Source: Onthophagus taurus
Taxonomy: Eukaryota; Arthropoda; Insecta; Coleoptera; Scarabaeidae
Assembly: GCF_036711975.1 (NCBI RefSeq)
Contig: NC_091975.1
Location: 4,094,501 to 4,158,500 of the forward strand
DNA length: 64,000 nt
Reading direction: 5' to 3'
Within the stretch, counting starts at the first letter, position 1. The number at the start of each line of letters is the position of its first letter. Made by a program: the position numbers and the translations under genes. Below, piece after piece: positions 26,401-41,420 of this stretch. The notes beneath the pieces were generated by a model. That model was not told where the DNA came from. It saw nothing but the letters and a program-made list of their open reading frames with translations, and made no database searches.

Positions 26401-29400
26401 TTTAGATTTTTCGTTTCTGTGACCAAAGGTAGCTAACACGTGATTACGGGATGTAAATATTCATTTCCGAAAATAAAAATGACTTTCAGTGAGTGTGCAT
26501 GAAAATCTAGTAATAAGATGAGCCATCTTTAGAAACTCCCAAAAGAAAATTTTTTTTTTCAAGGATTAATACCAAAGAAAGTTGTCGAATATCCGGATAT
26601 TGTTTTGCGGTTAAACACGTCCTGGTATCAAAAAAAATATTTTCTAAATGACTTATACCGCAAAAACCTACGCACATACATCGTACACATGAATGAACTG
26701 AATCACCGTTTACGAATTCCAAACAATTTCCTTTTTGTCGCTTAGGGCTTCTTTGAAGGGAAACTTGTGGTAAATCTCATAACCGGCTGCGGACACGCAC
26801 AGCAACATTCAGACGAGAGGAAAAGCTTTATCTGTTAAAATTATCCCAGAGGTGATTTGCATGTCTTGTGTCGACCACGTGGGTTGCTTTACTGGGTCAG
26901 TTACTTTCAACGAAATTTAAAGACGTCACCTGAGGCTGAGTTATGCAAACGGATATCATATTAATTAGTCGAAGTTGCAAATTTTTGGTAATGACGTCAA
27001 AAATAATAGGGAAATCCGTGAAATTAAAAGTTGCTAACAGATATAAGTTTCTCTTTAGAAATGAGACATTAAGATAAAGTGAGATGTAATTAAATTTGAA
27101 GGTTGTTAAAGATACCCTAGATAAAGTCAAATTAAGTTTCTCATCAAACATTTTTTTTAGTTTAAGAATCGTTTTTATCTTCGGATACACGTTTGAGTAA
27201 AGAGTACCCTTTTTATGTAAAATATTTCAAAGAATTCGAAATTGCAATATATTATTTTAGCCAGTGGTGTAAATGTTTCAGCCATTGATGATATTCTCAA
27301 TTGTTGTGCTTTTTACTAAAAAGTCTTCCTGGTTTTTACCACACAGTGTCATAGATTTCGCGGTCTACAGATTCCTTCAATACAGAGAAATACATTAATC
27401 ATGCCTAGACATGTAACAAGACACATAACAACCATTCCAAGAAGTTAGCGAACTTGTTTCGAAGACTGAAACGAAACAACATTACTATTTGCAAAAAGAA
27501 GAATAATTACAGAGATGTTTTTTGAAAAAAATATCTGCAATCACCAGGATTACATTATTTACATATGCTAAACACATTCCTTTGCACCTATGGATTTCAT
27601 TTAAATACTGCAGTTAATGGTGGATACAAATAAAATTAATTCTATAAGGAAAAACAAATCACGTGCTAAAAAGGAAAATATGTGGCACATAAGCAGAAGA
27701 AAATATAAGTTTACATCTTCAAACGATTAACAGTAAAATGATTCATTCATGTAAAAGATGGGATTAAATGTAAGAGTGACAGTAATTTGTTCTTCGAAAC
27801 AAATATGGCAACGAACAATATCAAGATGTTATCTTGATAGCTATACATACTTTCATTAAGAATACTGAAAAAACCTACATATATAAAAATTCATACCAGT
27901 TAAATTTCGAAGAATACTGATGTGTGAATTCTTCAGGAGAATTTCCAAACATGTGACGTCAGTTATTGGTATTGCAATAAATCTTGGAATCCATATTTAA
28001 TATAATTAGAACAAAACAACTAATAGAGGAAAATCTCAAAACATGTTTTGACTTTCACTAATTAAGGTTGATGAACATTCCTGGACGAATGTACAAGATT
28101 ATGCGAGACAACTTTCGCGAAAGAAAATTGGAACAAGATACAGTTTGACAGATTGAAAGCTGAAAATGGCAGACGTAATCTCAATTGCATATGATGACAA
28201 TCTTAAGCAAACTGTTAAATTATAGCTGTTTTCCGGAAACAAGCACATGAAGTTATTGCATCTTTTGCGAGAATATGAATGGGTCTTGAAGACACTCCCA
28301 GGAGCTCCTTGGCGTCTCTAAATTGAAAGAACTAAAGGTTAAACCTTTGTAACCCCAAAGTTTGTTTACTTATAATTATCTCCACTTACAATATCTTATC
28401 GCTACAATATCTTATCACAAACTACGTATAGAAATTTTTAAATAACTACGTTTAATAAAACAAGATCTAAAATTGAACAATTGTCGTTTAGATCCATTTT
28501 TAAATCGGTTTACACAAATTTCCCAAACAATTCCACTTGACGGCTTGTTTATAACGGGTAGCCAACATTTATCTCTGCTTGAGTCTTCTTTTTGAAGGTT
28601 TCTCTTGACTCGTAACGGATTTATTAATTTTTCATTTGTAAATATTTTCATAACTGAAAATTCTCAATGGCGATCTAATTTAATATTAATAATAATCTAA
28701 TATTGTGTAATAACGTTGATAAGGTTTAAATAAAATATTTTTTTTGTACTTTCACTGGTTTGTTTTGTTATATTTTACCTTGATTACTTACTGGTAAAAT
28801 GCATTTTTTCAACTTTACTTCTTATAATAACGTTGAGGTTTACTTTTATTTACTTTTTTTATTGGCGGCATAATAATATATATATAGGAAAAACCGAATT
28901 GAATGTTATGCCATTATAATTACCGTGCGCATTTGTGACATTGCGTTGGAAAGGAATGCGGCGAACGCGCACAATCGGCATTTAACAACGTATTCTGAAA
29001 ATACTAAGCATACGAACTCGATTTCATCCATAACTAAAGAAAAAAACCTAAAGTATGTCTTGATTTGCCCAGACCTATTTTTCCAATTGCGTAGGCGTTT
29101 GGTACAAACCTATTTGCGGTATTTTAAGTTTTACGTCAATGGAAATTGGTATGTAAAAATATATTGAATAATAACTGTTTGAAAATAAGCATAGAAAATT
29201 AAAGCCCAAGAGATTAAGACTACTCATTATTAAACAAATTACAGTTAGGTTAAATGGATTTAGAACTGTGAAAAATTACTTCAGGTAAAAATATTAAGCA
29301 GGTAATTTCAATATTTGAATGACTGTGGTAAGGATGACAACAAGTATTTACGGTTCATTCAACATTCTAATCGGTTCTAATCGCCGCGTTCTACTTCCAC

Positions 29401-32400
29401 AATACAGCAAATAAATAAATAAAGAGTGAATCATATTTACACTCAACAAACAAGTAGAGAACCCGTCATGTTATCTGCAAAATTACCTGGCGATATGTCA
29501 ACATTTACGTTAAGTGGGAAGTATTTATTAGTAATTAGAGGACTAATTATTGTAAACGGATTTTGCAACAGCATCTCTCATACACACAACTCTTTAAAAT
29601 CTGATCTGTTGACAGGAAAATTCCCGACAAAGATAGGTTATAATAATGTCAGGTTACGATTTTGCATTAATTGTTTAAAGAAGGATATTCTCATTATTGC
29701 AATTAGTGTCATTAATTTGTATCCTCTTGTAAAAACAACACGTACCGCAACCGGGAGTTAATTTCTCCGTTTGCATAATAATGGCGAAACGGGGATTTAG
29801 TCATTAACTTATCAACATCGTACGCTTATGTTTGATAAATACACACATCCTTAGTATTCATTCAAAAATTTTATTCTATACACTTGGTTTCAGTAGGATC
29901 GTGGGTTATCTATATTTTCCATGAAATATCCTTGTAGTTTTCTGGACTTTAAACGTGGGTGTAAATGGGGCTGAACCTCCAGGAATAAACAGGATGGGTC
30001 AACGTGGGTTGAATCACTCCATATGTGTACGTTCCAGCGTCAAAGAGGTACTTGGAAAAAAATTAATTGAAACTGTGGGATATGGACTGCTCTCGTAATG
30101 AATATTTATGTTTCGGTGAAGTGTGGAATAATTAACTTATACACGAGATTACATCGCTCGCAAACGCACGCTTTTTATGATGACGTTAAGAATTTGTGTT
30201 ATAGGGTTGGAAAATACACCTATCTATTTATGTAATAAATAATTTTTAAACGAAAAATAAGTTTATGTATGCCCTGGGAAGTACTTTGCACGGTGGGTTT
30301 TATAACGGATTATTTTTCGAAGAATCATAAACAATATAATTATATTCAAGTTATTGTAGTTGTTTTTCTGTTTCTTTTATATAATTTTACGGTTTTTCAC
30401 TTTGCGTAAGTAAATTATATTGCGTGAAAAATCTGCCATTAAAATTATTATATTCATTTCGAAATCTTTAAATCTGGTTAGCTTCATCTCATTTGATATG
30501 AGAAAAATTGTATATTTACCAAATGGAAATTCCAAAGAGATATATTCTAAATGCCAAAATAACAAATCAAACCGTCTTCGCTTAATTGATTTAGTGTGTA
30601 ATACTAATTGACTTTATAATCTTAGCAAATAAGTCGTATTTAATTTTAATTCCGGACGTATTTTCCCAGTTGTTAGTATCGAGTTAAATACAAAAGGAGC
30701 CCTAATCCGTTTCGATACGCGGCGACCCGACGACCAATTTCAATTAGATTCAAATCATGTAGAACACATGTAATAGAAAACAACCATTAATAACGCGGGC
30801 TTAGTCCATTTATCATTTTGATATAGACGTCTCGGTTGCCAACCTTTTGTAAATTGTCCAAAGCGAGTCGTGTAACTAAACGATAAGCGTCTGTTTTCCT
30901 ATAATAAGTTATGATCATTTACCTTCCGATGAGAGTTGAAAGAGATGGAAACGCGGGAGAGTACCAGGCGTTAGTCACCAATTAGCGTGGACGAAATTAT
31001 TGGGGCAATTGCTTTCTCGGAACGGCGCTCGTGGAAGCGCGTATGTCGCATTACTATGGACCCACGATCTCCTCAGTCCATTATGTCAAATTAGGAGACG
31101 AAAATTTGAATAGTATTCGTGTAATGCGAAACCGGACGGTCTCGGCCACGTCAGGTGAAACGCGATACAATAAAGGATAAAGGACAACGGTCGATTGTGT
31201 TTCACCAACTTTTTTTAAAATTTTTTGGTTCTTGATCAAAAAAAAAAAATTACAATGACCGGTTTTGTTTCTACCGCTTTTTGTTTATCATTCCTTAATA
31301 AACCATTTCCAAAGATAAAATGTGCATTTCCGGAAAAAAGTCTGCGGTTCACAAGATGAGCAAATCCGTCGGATTGAGACAATGAGTCTTATGACGACAA
31401 TTCTATCGAGATGATGATTTCGTCTCGGCGGAACAAATCTTGTGGTTTATTAATGAGGCAATATAAGAGTGAATGTGGTTTGAGTCTACCACTACTTTAG
31501 AGATGATTAAACTTGGCTTAATTGCCAACTCATTCTTTGATGATTCTGAATCTCAATTTAAATATATTTAAGTACATCGTATTCGAAAAAAAAATAAAAG
31601 CTGATTTAAATCGTAACAAATCGGATTAAAATCTTCTGATGCATTATATTACTCATTAACAACCTGTAATTCTTTGTTGTTACTATGTATCTAGCCAAAC
31701 AAGAGGAAAATTGAAAACCAAAGAGAAAGAAGGTGACTAAGTAGGTCGATATGATAGAAAACACTTTTAGATAACTTAGCAAAACTGTAGAATGTTAATG
31801 CAATCTTTAGGGATGTTTTCCAGAAGGTTAAAAAAATTTAAAACACCATGAGATTGTTTGAAAAAGGGAGTACAAGTAAACTCAGGCTTGAACTAGTTAA
31901 GATTATGGCGTAGCTTAAGGTTATATGAAGAAGTAAAAAGTGTATCTAATAAGCTATAAAGAGATGGAACCTCTTAATAGAAGTAAACCCATGTTCAGAG
32001 TATCTTGAAAAAAAAACTTGAAAGATTTATGGAACTCTGCAAATCCCACACAAAAACAGCATCTATAAAGATTAATAATGAAACAATTAAAGCATTTGAA
32101 AATCAAAAACATATCCAAATGTGGGTAATTATAAGGGTAAATAAAATTAAATTAAAAAATCATATCTGATTTATTTATAGGAATTAAGAAATTATTTGTG
32201 TTATAAATTAACGTTTAAAAGTCTCCTTTAAACTGTATTTATTATTTTTTGTTTTGCAGTAACATTTCTCATGGGGATTTCCGTTCAAACAAACCACGCA
32301 TTTGCTTTTATATATTAACACCGGCTAAAAGTCGCCTAAACTAAAATGTTGCTTCCAATTTTTTAAAGTTTTTGTCATGTGAATTTGATTAAATAACGTT

Positions 32401-34590
32401 GTACATACTATATAATATAAGAATCGAGGTGTTTCCGTCAAAATGTACGAAATTGGAAATACCAATGTTTGGTAGAGAATAATGTGATTAAATAGCCGTG
32501 TTTCCCTCGTGCGAGTCCATCTAAATTGATTTTAATTGTATAGGAAAGTACGCAAACGTAAACCTGCCGTAAAAAATGGAGTACACGCTTCGGAACTCCG
32601 TTCGGTTTCCGCAAACATAAACAATAACAGATCGCGTTATTGCGCGGACGCCAAACGCTCTGTGGTGACGTGCAAAATGGACTAAATGTTATGGAACACA
32701 TGTTGAAAGGTCCGGGATGTGTGTTCCTTAACGTTCAAGACCTTGTTTCCGTTGAAATGACGTTCAAAAGAACGCAAGATATGATTCATTTACTGTTTAA
32801 GTTTTCATGCTTAATTTTGGAAGCGACTTTTGATTTTTTTACTTTTAATATTTACAAACTGTCAACGTGGTTAAGTTATTACTTCTGGCCACAATAACTG
32901 TTATCTAGGCATTTGAAAATATTACGCGAATACCGCAATTTAAAAAATGCTCACATAAACCAACATCGCCAGGTTTTCCTTCAATGCTAATTAGTTTGTT
33001 AATTGGAAAATTTTTTCGATGGGTGTAAAAATTGTTTTGAAATTTAGAAATTTCAATTAAACTTTTACCGTCAAGTTATTATACTTGTTAAAAACCTTGA
33101 TTGGTGTTTAAAATTGTATAAAAACTCCCTACTGCTTAATATTCACTTTTCACTAACCGCTCATTTACATAATGTTATAAGTTTATTTTAGTGCTAAATA
33201 ACAATTTTATTAGAATTTTCACTAATAGTAATCATATTCTGTATTAAATACAAAAATAGTTTGATGGATTTATTATGATAAATCGTTAGATTTTAAAAAT
33301 AGCTATAAAACGGCATGTTTACGTTTTTTATTCTCATGTGAATACCCGTCGACTAATGCGAGGTGTGTCTTGACGTCGAGACGTCGGCGTCAACGCACAT
33401 ACTTCTCAGCGTCTTGACGCAAATTTGCATCTACATATGCGAGGATCTAATTTTTCGAATATACCCCGGTTTTGTTACACAATGGATTTAACAGGTATTT
33501 TACCTGTTTAATTATTCAACATAGTTATTCATCCTAATAGCTTCGATTACACGGTAAGCGTTTAATTATGCACGTTAAACAATTCGTTTTATCTCCTTAT
33601 ACCTGGAGATCTTTGTTTTTCTTTGCGCAGTATTTAATACAAAAACGAAAGACCTTTTGTATCAAATTTAAACAATAAGAACTTTTTGGTACATTTCAGG
33701 TTTTTATAACAATAGGAATAATAATTGCACGGACCGCAAAGAATTTACTGAATTTTTGTTTTTATGCAAATTTCCCATAAAATAAATAAATATTGTCTAG
33801 ATATGTCAGTTAAGCAATAATATACAACAATAACAAGTAAATAAGCCAAAGCGACGTGACGTAAACGCAAAGTAGGGGAATTACATCGAAGTCGGTCTCT
33901 CTCCTCAGACCCGTAATGACTTAAGGTGAAATTCGCCAGCATTTCGTCGAAGCATTTTGACGAGAGACACGTATTGTGTGCGGCTTCGCACGACGATTCA
34001 TCGGAGCTCTCGTGCCTTTAGGTTATCAATTTTAAAAACTATAAAAAGCCATTCCAATCGCTACTTTCCTGACTCACCTACGATAAAAGAAAATCAAATA
34101 AGCGTGAGAAATCCTCCGTTAAAATAAATAACCAAGGTTATGAAAAATTGCGGTTTTTACAAGTTGAATAATCTATTTGAACTAAATATTTTCTAAGAAA
34201 TTTCAATCTAAAAGCAACCTATATAAAGTATGACAAATAAATGAAGTTAAAATTCGAAAACGGAACTTACATAACGTAAATCAACACTCCTCGTAGATGC
34301 GCGATTATCACATTTGATAACGACTTTTTTAGGAATAGTTGAGAATGTGTCAAGGTGAATTAAGACTTACCTCAAAACAGCAAGTTATGGATAAAAAACT
34401 ACTCTAAGATCATACTTATCCTTAGTATTGTTTAAAGAGGTGAATGTGGTGAAAACTTGATTCTGGGTACTCACAGAGGTAACATAGTAGTTACAAAATT
34501 ACACAGTTAGGACAAGACCCAAGTGATGATATTGAAGGGTTGAAAATTAAGGTTATAATCTTACACCACACTATCTAAAAAACAAGTTGA
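23440..34590. other. Long intergenic stretch, mostly AT-rich
   Basis: No supported gene. A GC-rich island at about 24150-24680 contains GCCATAAA (24229-24236) and TTTATGGCCG (24277-24286). A segment at about 25370-25515 ends in CTCACCCTGTATAG and contains TATCTCCGCTAGTTTTCGAGA; such words are common in insect MITE-like DNA repeats, so a small transposon remnant is likely. GGGGATTTCC at 32273-32282 is a Rel-type site. Open frames at 26103, 29426 and 32640 lack splice context and motifs and are left out. Confidence 0.4.
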
Positions 34591-34596
34591 CTATGG

Positions 34597-36184
34597 TGAT
34601 TCAAATTAAAAATATTTAAAGCATATTTTTCGTAACAAATTTACATATCCTGCATGTTCCAAAATAAACATAGTTTTAAAGTATTTTGAAAAATGTCGCA
34701 CCAAACATACCAATAGGTATTAGTTACTACAATTTGAAATTAACCTGTTATAAACAAACACTTTTTCACCCTGAGTCACTGAAACCTGATATAGGCCAAG
34801 CAGAACATCCATTGCTAGATTTGGCGTTGTGCTTAACGCACCAGAGATTACTAATCCAGCTACTTGTTGAATTCTTGAAAGTTTATTGATAATTGAAGTC
34901 TATCGGACTTTTCTACACCAGGCTAAACATGGTGGTAGTAGATAGGAATGAGGTGAACCCACCAATCGAGATAAGTGGCAAACGTCCCTGTCTTGACTAC
35001 ACCTAGTGGCCAGCAACATCTGCACATGTGAAGATTATCTGACTTTATTCATACTCTGACACTTTTATAGATTAATCTTGCTTGTTCCTAAGGTGAAGAT
35101 GTTCTTACTTAGAGTAGAACAACGTTTTTGGAAAATATAAAGTACCGACTGGAAATAACTTTCAAACTATCAAGGCCACTGGCTAAATCTCTAACAGGAC
35201 ATGAGCTATACTTTCTATTGAGCAATAGAACTAATCCACATTGGCCTTGCTTAGCCTTAACCGACATTCAACCAATAAATAATGATTAAACAACAACATT
35301 CAATGCTTTAATTTCAAGCTATAATGCGATACAAACTTCCAAATGTTGTAAGTGTTTATAAATGTTGTTCAAGAAAAAATTGATGCCAGAACAGATTCTC
35401 CACAATCAGATGCAATCAAGCTTGGTGTCAAGTTTCTATTCGTTCTTGAGGTAAAAATTTCTAAAATTGATGCGAATTTTTATGTAAACATTTATTCTAT
35501 CGTTTTAAAAAAATCGAATTCTTAAGATATGTTGATGAAACATTCGCGATTTATTACGCAGAAAGCCGCATTTAAAAATCTCTATTCGTTCTTGAGATAA
35601 TAATTAGTGAATTTGATCCGAATTTTTATGAGATATTATTGCCATTATTTATACTCAAGACTTTGAATATATAAATAAATAACCCCGTATCCGTTTTATT
35701 TTTCCCTCTACAAGGTATTCCACAAGTTACAAAATAATAATTACGTAAAATAATTTATACTCCACCGGTTTCATCATATTTATGGCATCTTCAGGAGTGT
35801 GTCATCACGATTAATGTATATAAAATCAATTGGATTTACATAATATATCAACTTTTAGTGTGTCAGTTTAAACAGTGATTAATTTAAACAATTATCTCGT
35901 CAAAGAATTGTTTACGACTTCTAAAGAAAATTGTTAGTAGTAATTAATTCAATTTCAATTTTTTTACAAAATTGACTATATTTTAATGAATGGACGAATT
36001 GTGATTCAAATTAAAGATATTTAAAGCATGTTTTTCATAACAAATTTACATATCCTGTATGTCCCAAAATAAACATACTTTTAAAGTATTTTGAAAAATG
36101 TCGCACCAAACATACCAATAGGTATTAGTTACTACAGTTTGAAATTAACCTGTTATAAACAAACACTTTTTCACCCTGAGTCAC
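34597..36184. repeat. Pair of 184-bp direct repeats flanking 1.2 kb
   Basis: The segment 34597-34780 is repeated almost unchanged at 36001-36184 in the same orientation, an offset of about 1405 bp with only a handful of differences. Each copy begins TGATTCAAATT and ends CCCTGAGTCA, so it has the TG...CA ends of an LTR. No primer-binding site starting TGG and no target duplication was found. The internal part (34781-36000) contains no readable retroelement motif. It may be a small non-autonomous terminal-repeat element or a plain local duplication. Confidence 0.6.
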
Positions 36185-39100
36185 ACTTTCATTTCAGACG
36201 TCAAAGAATCACGTCAATTTCTTGCAACAAATTCAGCATGCAACGATTATGTATTAGGTGAAATATACTTATAGACACACACTTTCACTTAGTCATTCTT
36301 TCACTTTAGACGAATTTAAAGTGCATCAACAAATATTCAAAAAATGCATCGGACGGAAATTCTTTTTGACTCATCATCATAAAATTTCTTTTGTATCGAT
36401 CTAATTTGGCGTCGAAGGAGTCCGAAGAAATCCGCGTCGAATACAAACATTACATCATCAAAATGTCTAGTCTATTTCGGGCACTTCTCTAAGAGGAGAT
36501 GTTAATGGACCTGGTTGCTTACATTGTCGCGTACGTCAAAGTTAATTTGCTTCCATACGAATTTTACGTCATCGATTGCAAAAAAAAAACTTTTTTTTTT
36601 TCGATTTGAGTTGGAACAGAAAATATCTCATTAACGTTGTAGCTGGCCACGACTTGTAATAACACCATTAAAATATAAGCATATTACCGGCATAACGTGT
36701 AATTAGTAAACTCCGGTGACAGAAACGTTTGCCTGTTTACAAATTTTGGGTTTTTAACCGCACGCAAGTTTTACTTTCGTAGCCTTTTCTGATTTATTGC
36801 ACTCCACGACGATTTATTGCATCAAAAAGGGAGCGAAAGTGAACCGAAAAGGCAACCCTTTTTCAATTTTTTCCTGACCTAACGGTGTTTTGATTTATTG
36901 ACCATTACAATAGTAAACTAAAAGGAAGGATTTATGAGGATGAGTTCTCAAGGATGATTATTCAAAAATCGTCTCGAGACGAAAACTTATCCGACTTCTT
37001 TTTTATCTGCCGAACCGTAAAAATAAAAACTTTTACACGGCCGTTAATGAACGGCGGTCTTCCGGAGGACGTTATCCTTTCGCCAGGACAATGGGAGGTA
37101 AACGGACTCGAAAATTCCTGTCAGAGACGGTCGCATTCCTGCTGCCCACGCGTCGTGAATCAAGCTGGGATGTAAACATCCCTGTCTTAGGGTGAAACGG
37201 TACATTTTTATTGTCAGAACAACTGTTAAATGCTTCTGCTTTAGCACGATAAAGACATTTTTGATTCTTTTAACGTTATAGCGGTTCTGTTTGTAGTATG
37301 TTTTTTGTTAACCAAAAATGTATTATTATAACTTTAGGATGTTAGAGATTTTTCTTAATTTACAGTCTTCAGTCGGTGCCCGAAAAAGTAAACACGTTTT
37401 TGAGATGTTTGCCTCGCAAACAATAGCTGCGGGGCGTGTTGAATATTTGAAATCTCTTCACTATGTTAACCCATGTCAACACAAAAAAGTACTTTTTCCT
37501 TATAATCCTTATCATGAAAAAATTTGCTTCGATTTTCATCTTAGCACATGTGCGCGATCGTCTCTAAGAAACACAAGAGGTGATTCCCGAGGAATCTAAT
37601 ACAAGAATGCCACCATCTGCATTCCAAGTCTATTTGGTTAAAAAAAAATAGTGCTTACGTCACCTGCTGTAACGTTTTGACGTCTTCATTCGTTCTAAGT
37701 AGATTACTAACGTAACAACAACCGGGTTCATCAAGAATTCGCTGTTGAATATCTTACGCACCTTAGTGTTATGAATGACATACTTAGACGTACGTGCCAT
37801 TGAACAAAAACAATTTTTTTAATTATGCTATTACCAATGACAAATCTTTATGCAATTTCTAAACAATAATATGCGAAAATGAGAATTTTTGATTGTTATA
37901 TTCTTTTTGCGACTGTCGTCGTTGTTGTTGTGGAATAAATGGTTTGGCCATAGACGGAGACTCGAAGGACTTGACATACCAGAAGAGACCGAGAGTTCCT
38001 CTGCGTCCCCTACCATCCGGAGCGGCGACGACAATTAGTGCATTTCGTAGCCGCACGGCGTTGCTTGCGTGCGAAGTTAAATTGGAATAATCGCCGGGAG
38101 TGCATGTGTAATTGTACGGTCGGAAAACGGCCCCGCGTATACACATATCGCCGGACAATCATGTCATATTAGTCCGGGCTAATGAAGCAAGTAATGGCGC
38201 TGCATGTACACGCACACGCGGAGGGTCTTCTTCTGGTCCTCCATCCTCTCTTTCTTATATTTTTTTCTACATATATATTCTATGTTTACATATATACAAA
38301 ATCAAACAGGATTCAAACCATTTCTTTTATCACAAAAAGAAAAAGTAAATCTTAGATGCTAATAATTCAGCAATGAACCTTAATCTAGAAGAGATTACTT
38401 CCTCTTCTACTACTGTCATATACGACATAAAATATTTACCAAATATGTTCAAATAGTTGATGAATAAATATTAATGTCTCAAGTGTCAGGTGTCCACAGT
38501 TATAATTTTTGACACTTTGGACCAAATACTCATAGCTTTTTTTCCATTAGACTCTGACAGGTAATGGTCTCTTGGTGAGCAAGAGGGCACTAACACCAGC
38601 AATCTTATCCAAGTGAAACTACCTCAACGATACTATTACAACTTGGCTTTCCAAGGTCTTCCTTAGAAAGAAGTTTGTTAACTATAGTCGACCACCCAAC
38701 GGGTGGATAAGATTTTTATCGACATTACACAGTTGAATGTAGATCACCTATCAACAATTTTTGGTAGCCAGAAACTAGTAAATGAACCAATTTCAGGAAC
38801 TCTATACATTCCAGTTGCCGAAAAGGTGGTGATCAAGAATTAGGAAAATACACTCATCAAACATTTGTATGGAAGAAAGCTCAGACAACTTCGCTGTTGA
38901 CCAACATATCAGATACAGGAAGTCTTATGAATAGAAAGGCCGAGCGCCGGAGTGTTCTTCTTCGAAACCATAGCAGTAGTATCACTTATTCCAATGGCTT
39001 CACCAATATGCAAGTATCAACTTAACATTCTTTCTTAATTTGTTTATCCTTTTCCATCCATTTCCTTTAAATCATTTTTTTTTCAAACTTCTACAATTAT

Positions 39101-39791
39101 TTAAATAAAAGCAATTGATTCCAGATAATTTTCTCTTTGGTTAGCAAACTTTTGAATTTTTTCTTCTCTGTCACCACAAGAAGAAGTCGATCTCGTATAC
39201 ATTCCCGTTGTCAACGGTTGGATCCTTAATCTGGAGGAGGATCGGGAACGCGCACCTACGCCCCCAGACGTCTCCGTGGTCTCCTCCTCATTATTCAGAC
39301 GTCCTCTTTTTGCCTCCGATTCTATCGGAGTCTCTTCTCCACCCGAAGAACCACCGGAGAAGACGCGTACGAGAGAAATAAGCCACGATTCATAAAACCA
39401 TAAAAATTATTCCCGTAATCGATTCATTAAGGAAAAGTGATTCATTCAAAACTGTGTTGCAACGAAAGCAAATAGTATCGACCAAATCCTAGAACTTGAC
39501 CCAGTTTCGTAACCTTGTCGTCGGTTTGCATAGGTCATTCGCTTCGCAACTTAATTCTTCGATAATTCCCTCGTTTAACGCCCTGCGTCGACGGCGTTCG
39601 TGGTAGGAACGAATATTCTTGGGTTTTGTCTGGAGTGTCTAGACGAATTAGACTTTGCCGATGAATACTACGATTAGTCAACGGGAATCCTAAAAACTGC
39701 TTCCCGTTTGGAATAGCGATTTCCCTGAAATATCCTGAAGTAGAACAAATCACAAATTCATTGCGTAATTATGTCGACTTTTTTATTTTTC
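36185..39791. other. Intergenic, no supported gene
   Basis: GC-richer patches at 36960-37180, 37930-38230 and 39190-39380 may be regulatory. The stretch 38480-39010 has the texture of decayed transposon coding DNA, but no motif could be placed in any frame. Confidence 0.35.
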
Positions 39792-41420
39792 TTGCAAATC
39801 AATGTTTTTTTATTGCACTGTTTAAAGTTTATAAATCGTATCTGATAATATCCGGTGATTCAATAATAATTGATAACAATTTACTATTTTTTCTATGATT
39901 CTTATCTGAACATCATCATCAATTAGGAGTAATAGATTGATTTTTATTTAATCGTTAAAAATTTTTTTTATTATATAATGCTTATATCGCTTAACTATGA
40001 AAGTATTGCTTTTAGATTACCACATGTGGATTTTCTGGACTAGATTGTGCGAATTTTCCAACAATTAATCAATTACCATGTAATTTGCTATTATTTTCAT
40101 CGCATAACTTAATTAAAATCATTAAGATGGAAAATTCCTGTACAAAAAAAATCTTTTACTTTTAATTTGTAAACTAGGTGTTTTAATATGTTTATTCAAC
40201 TTCAAGGATTACAAACACAATAATTTTTTTATGAAATTTCTATCAATCTACAATCAAACCAAATATGAATAATTTTTCAAGATTTCAATAACAATCAATT
40301 CAATGTAGAATTTTTTTTGTAGAATTTATTGAAAAAGTTTTTTGATTTTTATGACAAAGATCTTATTCCATTTTTTTATATTTTGAGCTATAACTAATTT
40401 TCGACTCAAACTTCGTGAATATTTGATATTTTGCGATTTCATATCAATTTACTTGGCACCAATGGTCGATGGAATAAAATTACTTACTCGAAATAATTTT
40501 TGGGTTAATTCAAACCTAGTTTGATGTAAAGCATATTTTGTCACCTTAATTATTTTTTGAGTTATAACAAATTTTCGACTCAAACTTCGTGAATATTTGA
40601 TATTTTGCGATTTCATATCAATTTACTTGGCACCAATAGTCGATGGAATAAAATTACTTACTCGAAATAATTTTTGGGTTAATTCAAACCATGTTTGATG
40701 TAAAACATATTTTGTCACCTTAATTATTTTTTGAGTTATAACAAATTTTCGACTCAAACTTCGTGAATATTTGATATTTTGCGATTTTGATCAGTTTACT
40801 TGGTACCAACGATGGGTGGAATAAAATTACTTACTCGAAATGATTTTTGAGTTAACTCAAAGCAAGTTTGATGCAGAACATATTTTTCCATCTTAATTAT
40901 TTTTTGAATTATAACCATCTTTCGTCTTAAACATTGGGAAATTTGATATTTTACGATTTTGGGTAGATTAATTTGATTACCAATGATCCGTGGTAAATGA
41001 TTTTTGATTTATTTAAGCATGATTTTTGTGCAAAACATATTCTTTGCAAATCAAAGTTTTTTAATTGTACTGTTTGAAGTTGATCAATCGTATCTGATAA
41101 TATCCGATGACTCAATAAACTAACCAAATAGGTCTTATAATAGTTTGTTATCTTAACAGTATCAATTTATTTTTAATCGCAAAAAATTTTGTTTTTGGAT
41201 TACCACAAGTGGATTTTCTGGACTAGAGTCTGCGAATTTTCCAACAATTAATCAATTAGAATGTAATTTGTTATTATTTTCATCGCATAACTTAATTAAA
41301 ATCATTAAGATGGAAAATTGAAATTAATTCAAACATCGTGTAATTTGATAATTTTCAATTTTGTATTAGCCAGTTTGGTACCTAAAAAAATCATTTACTC
41401 GAATACCCATTTCTTTCTAC
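39792..41420. repeat. Satellite-like composite array with 174-bp unit
   Basis: The word TCGACTCAAACTTCGTGAA starts at 40401, 40575 and 40749, an exact 174-bp period, and a diverged fourth unit follows near 40922. Each unit contains TTTGATATTTTGCGATTT and TTACTTACTCGAAAT. The array is flanked by a longer direct repeat: 39792-40136 recurs at 41043-41319, sharing GTATCTGATAATATCCG and TGGATTTTCTGGACTAGA. After the second flank another partial 174-bp unit follows. The order flank, units, flank, unit suggests a higher-order repeat. It ends about 430 bp before the gene B TATA box. Confidence 0.85.

Noticed and set aside
34880-35290. Possible LINE RNase H tail (a SLTGHELYF-like reading near 35190)
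   Set aside because: Only one short match to the LTGH block, no supporting neighbours in the same frame.
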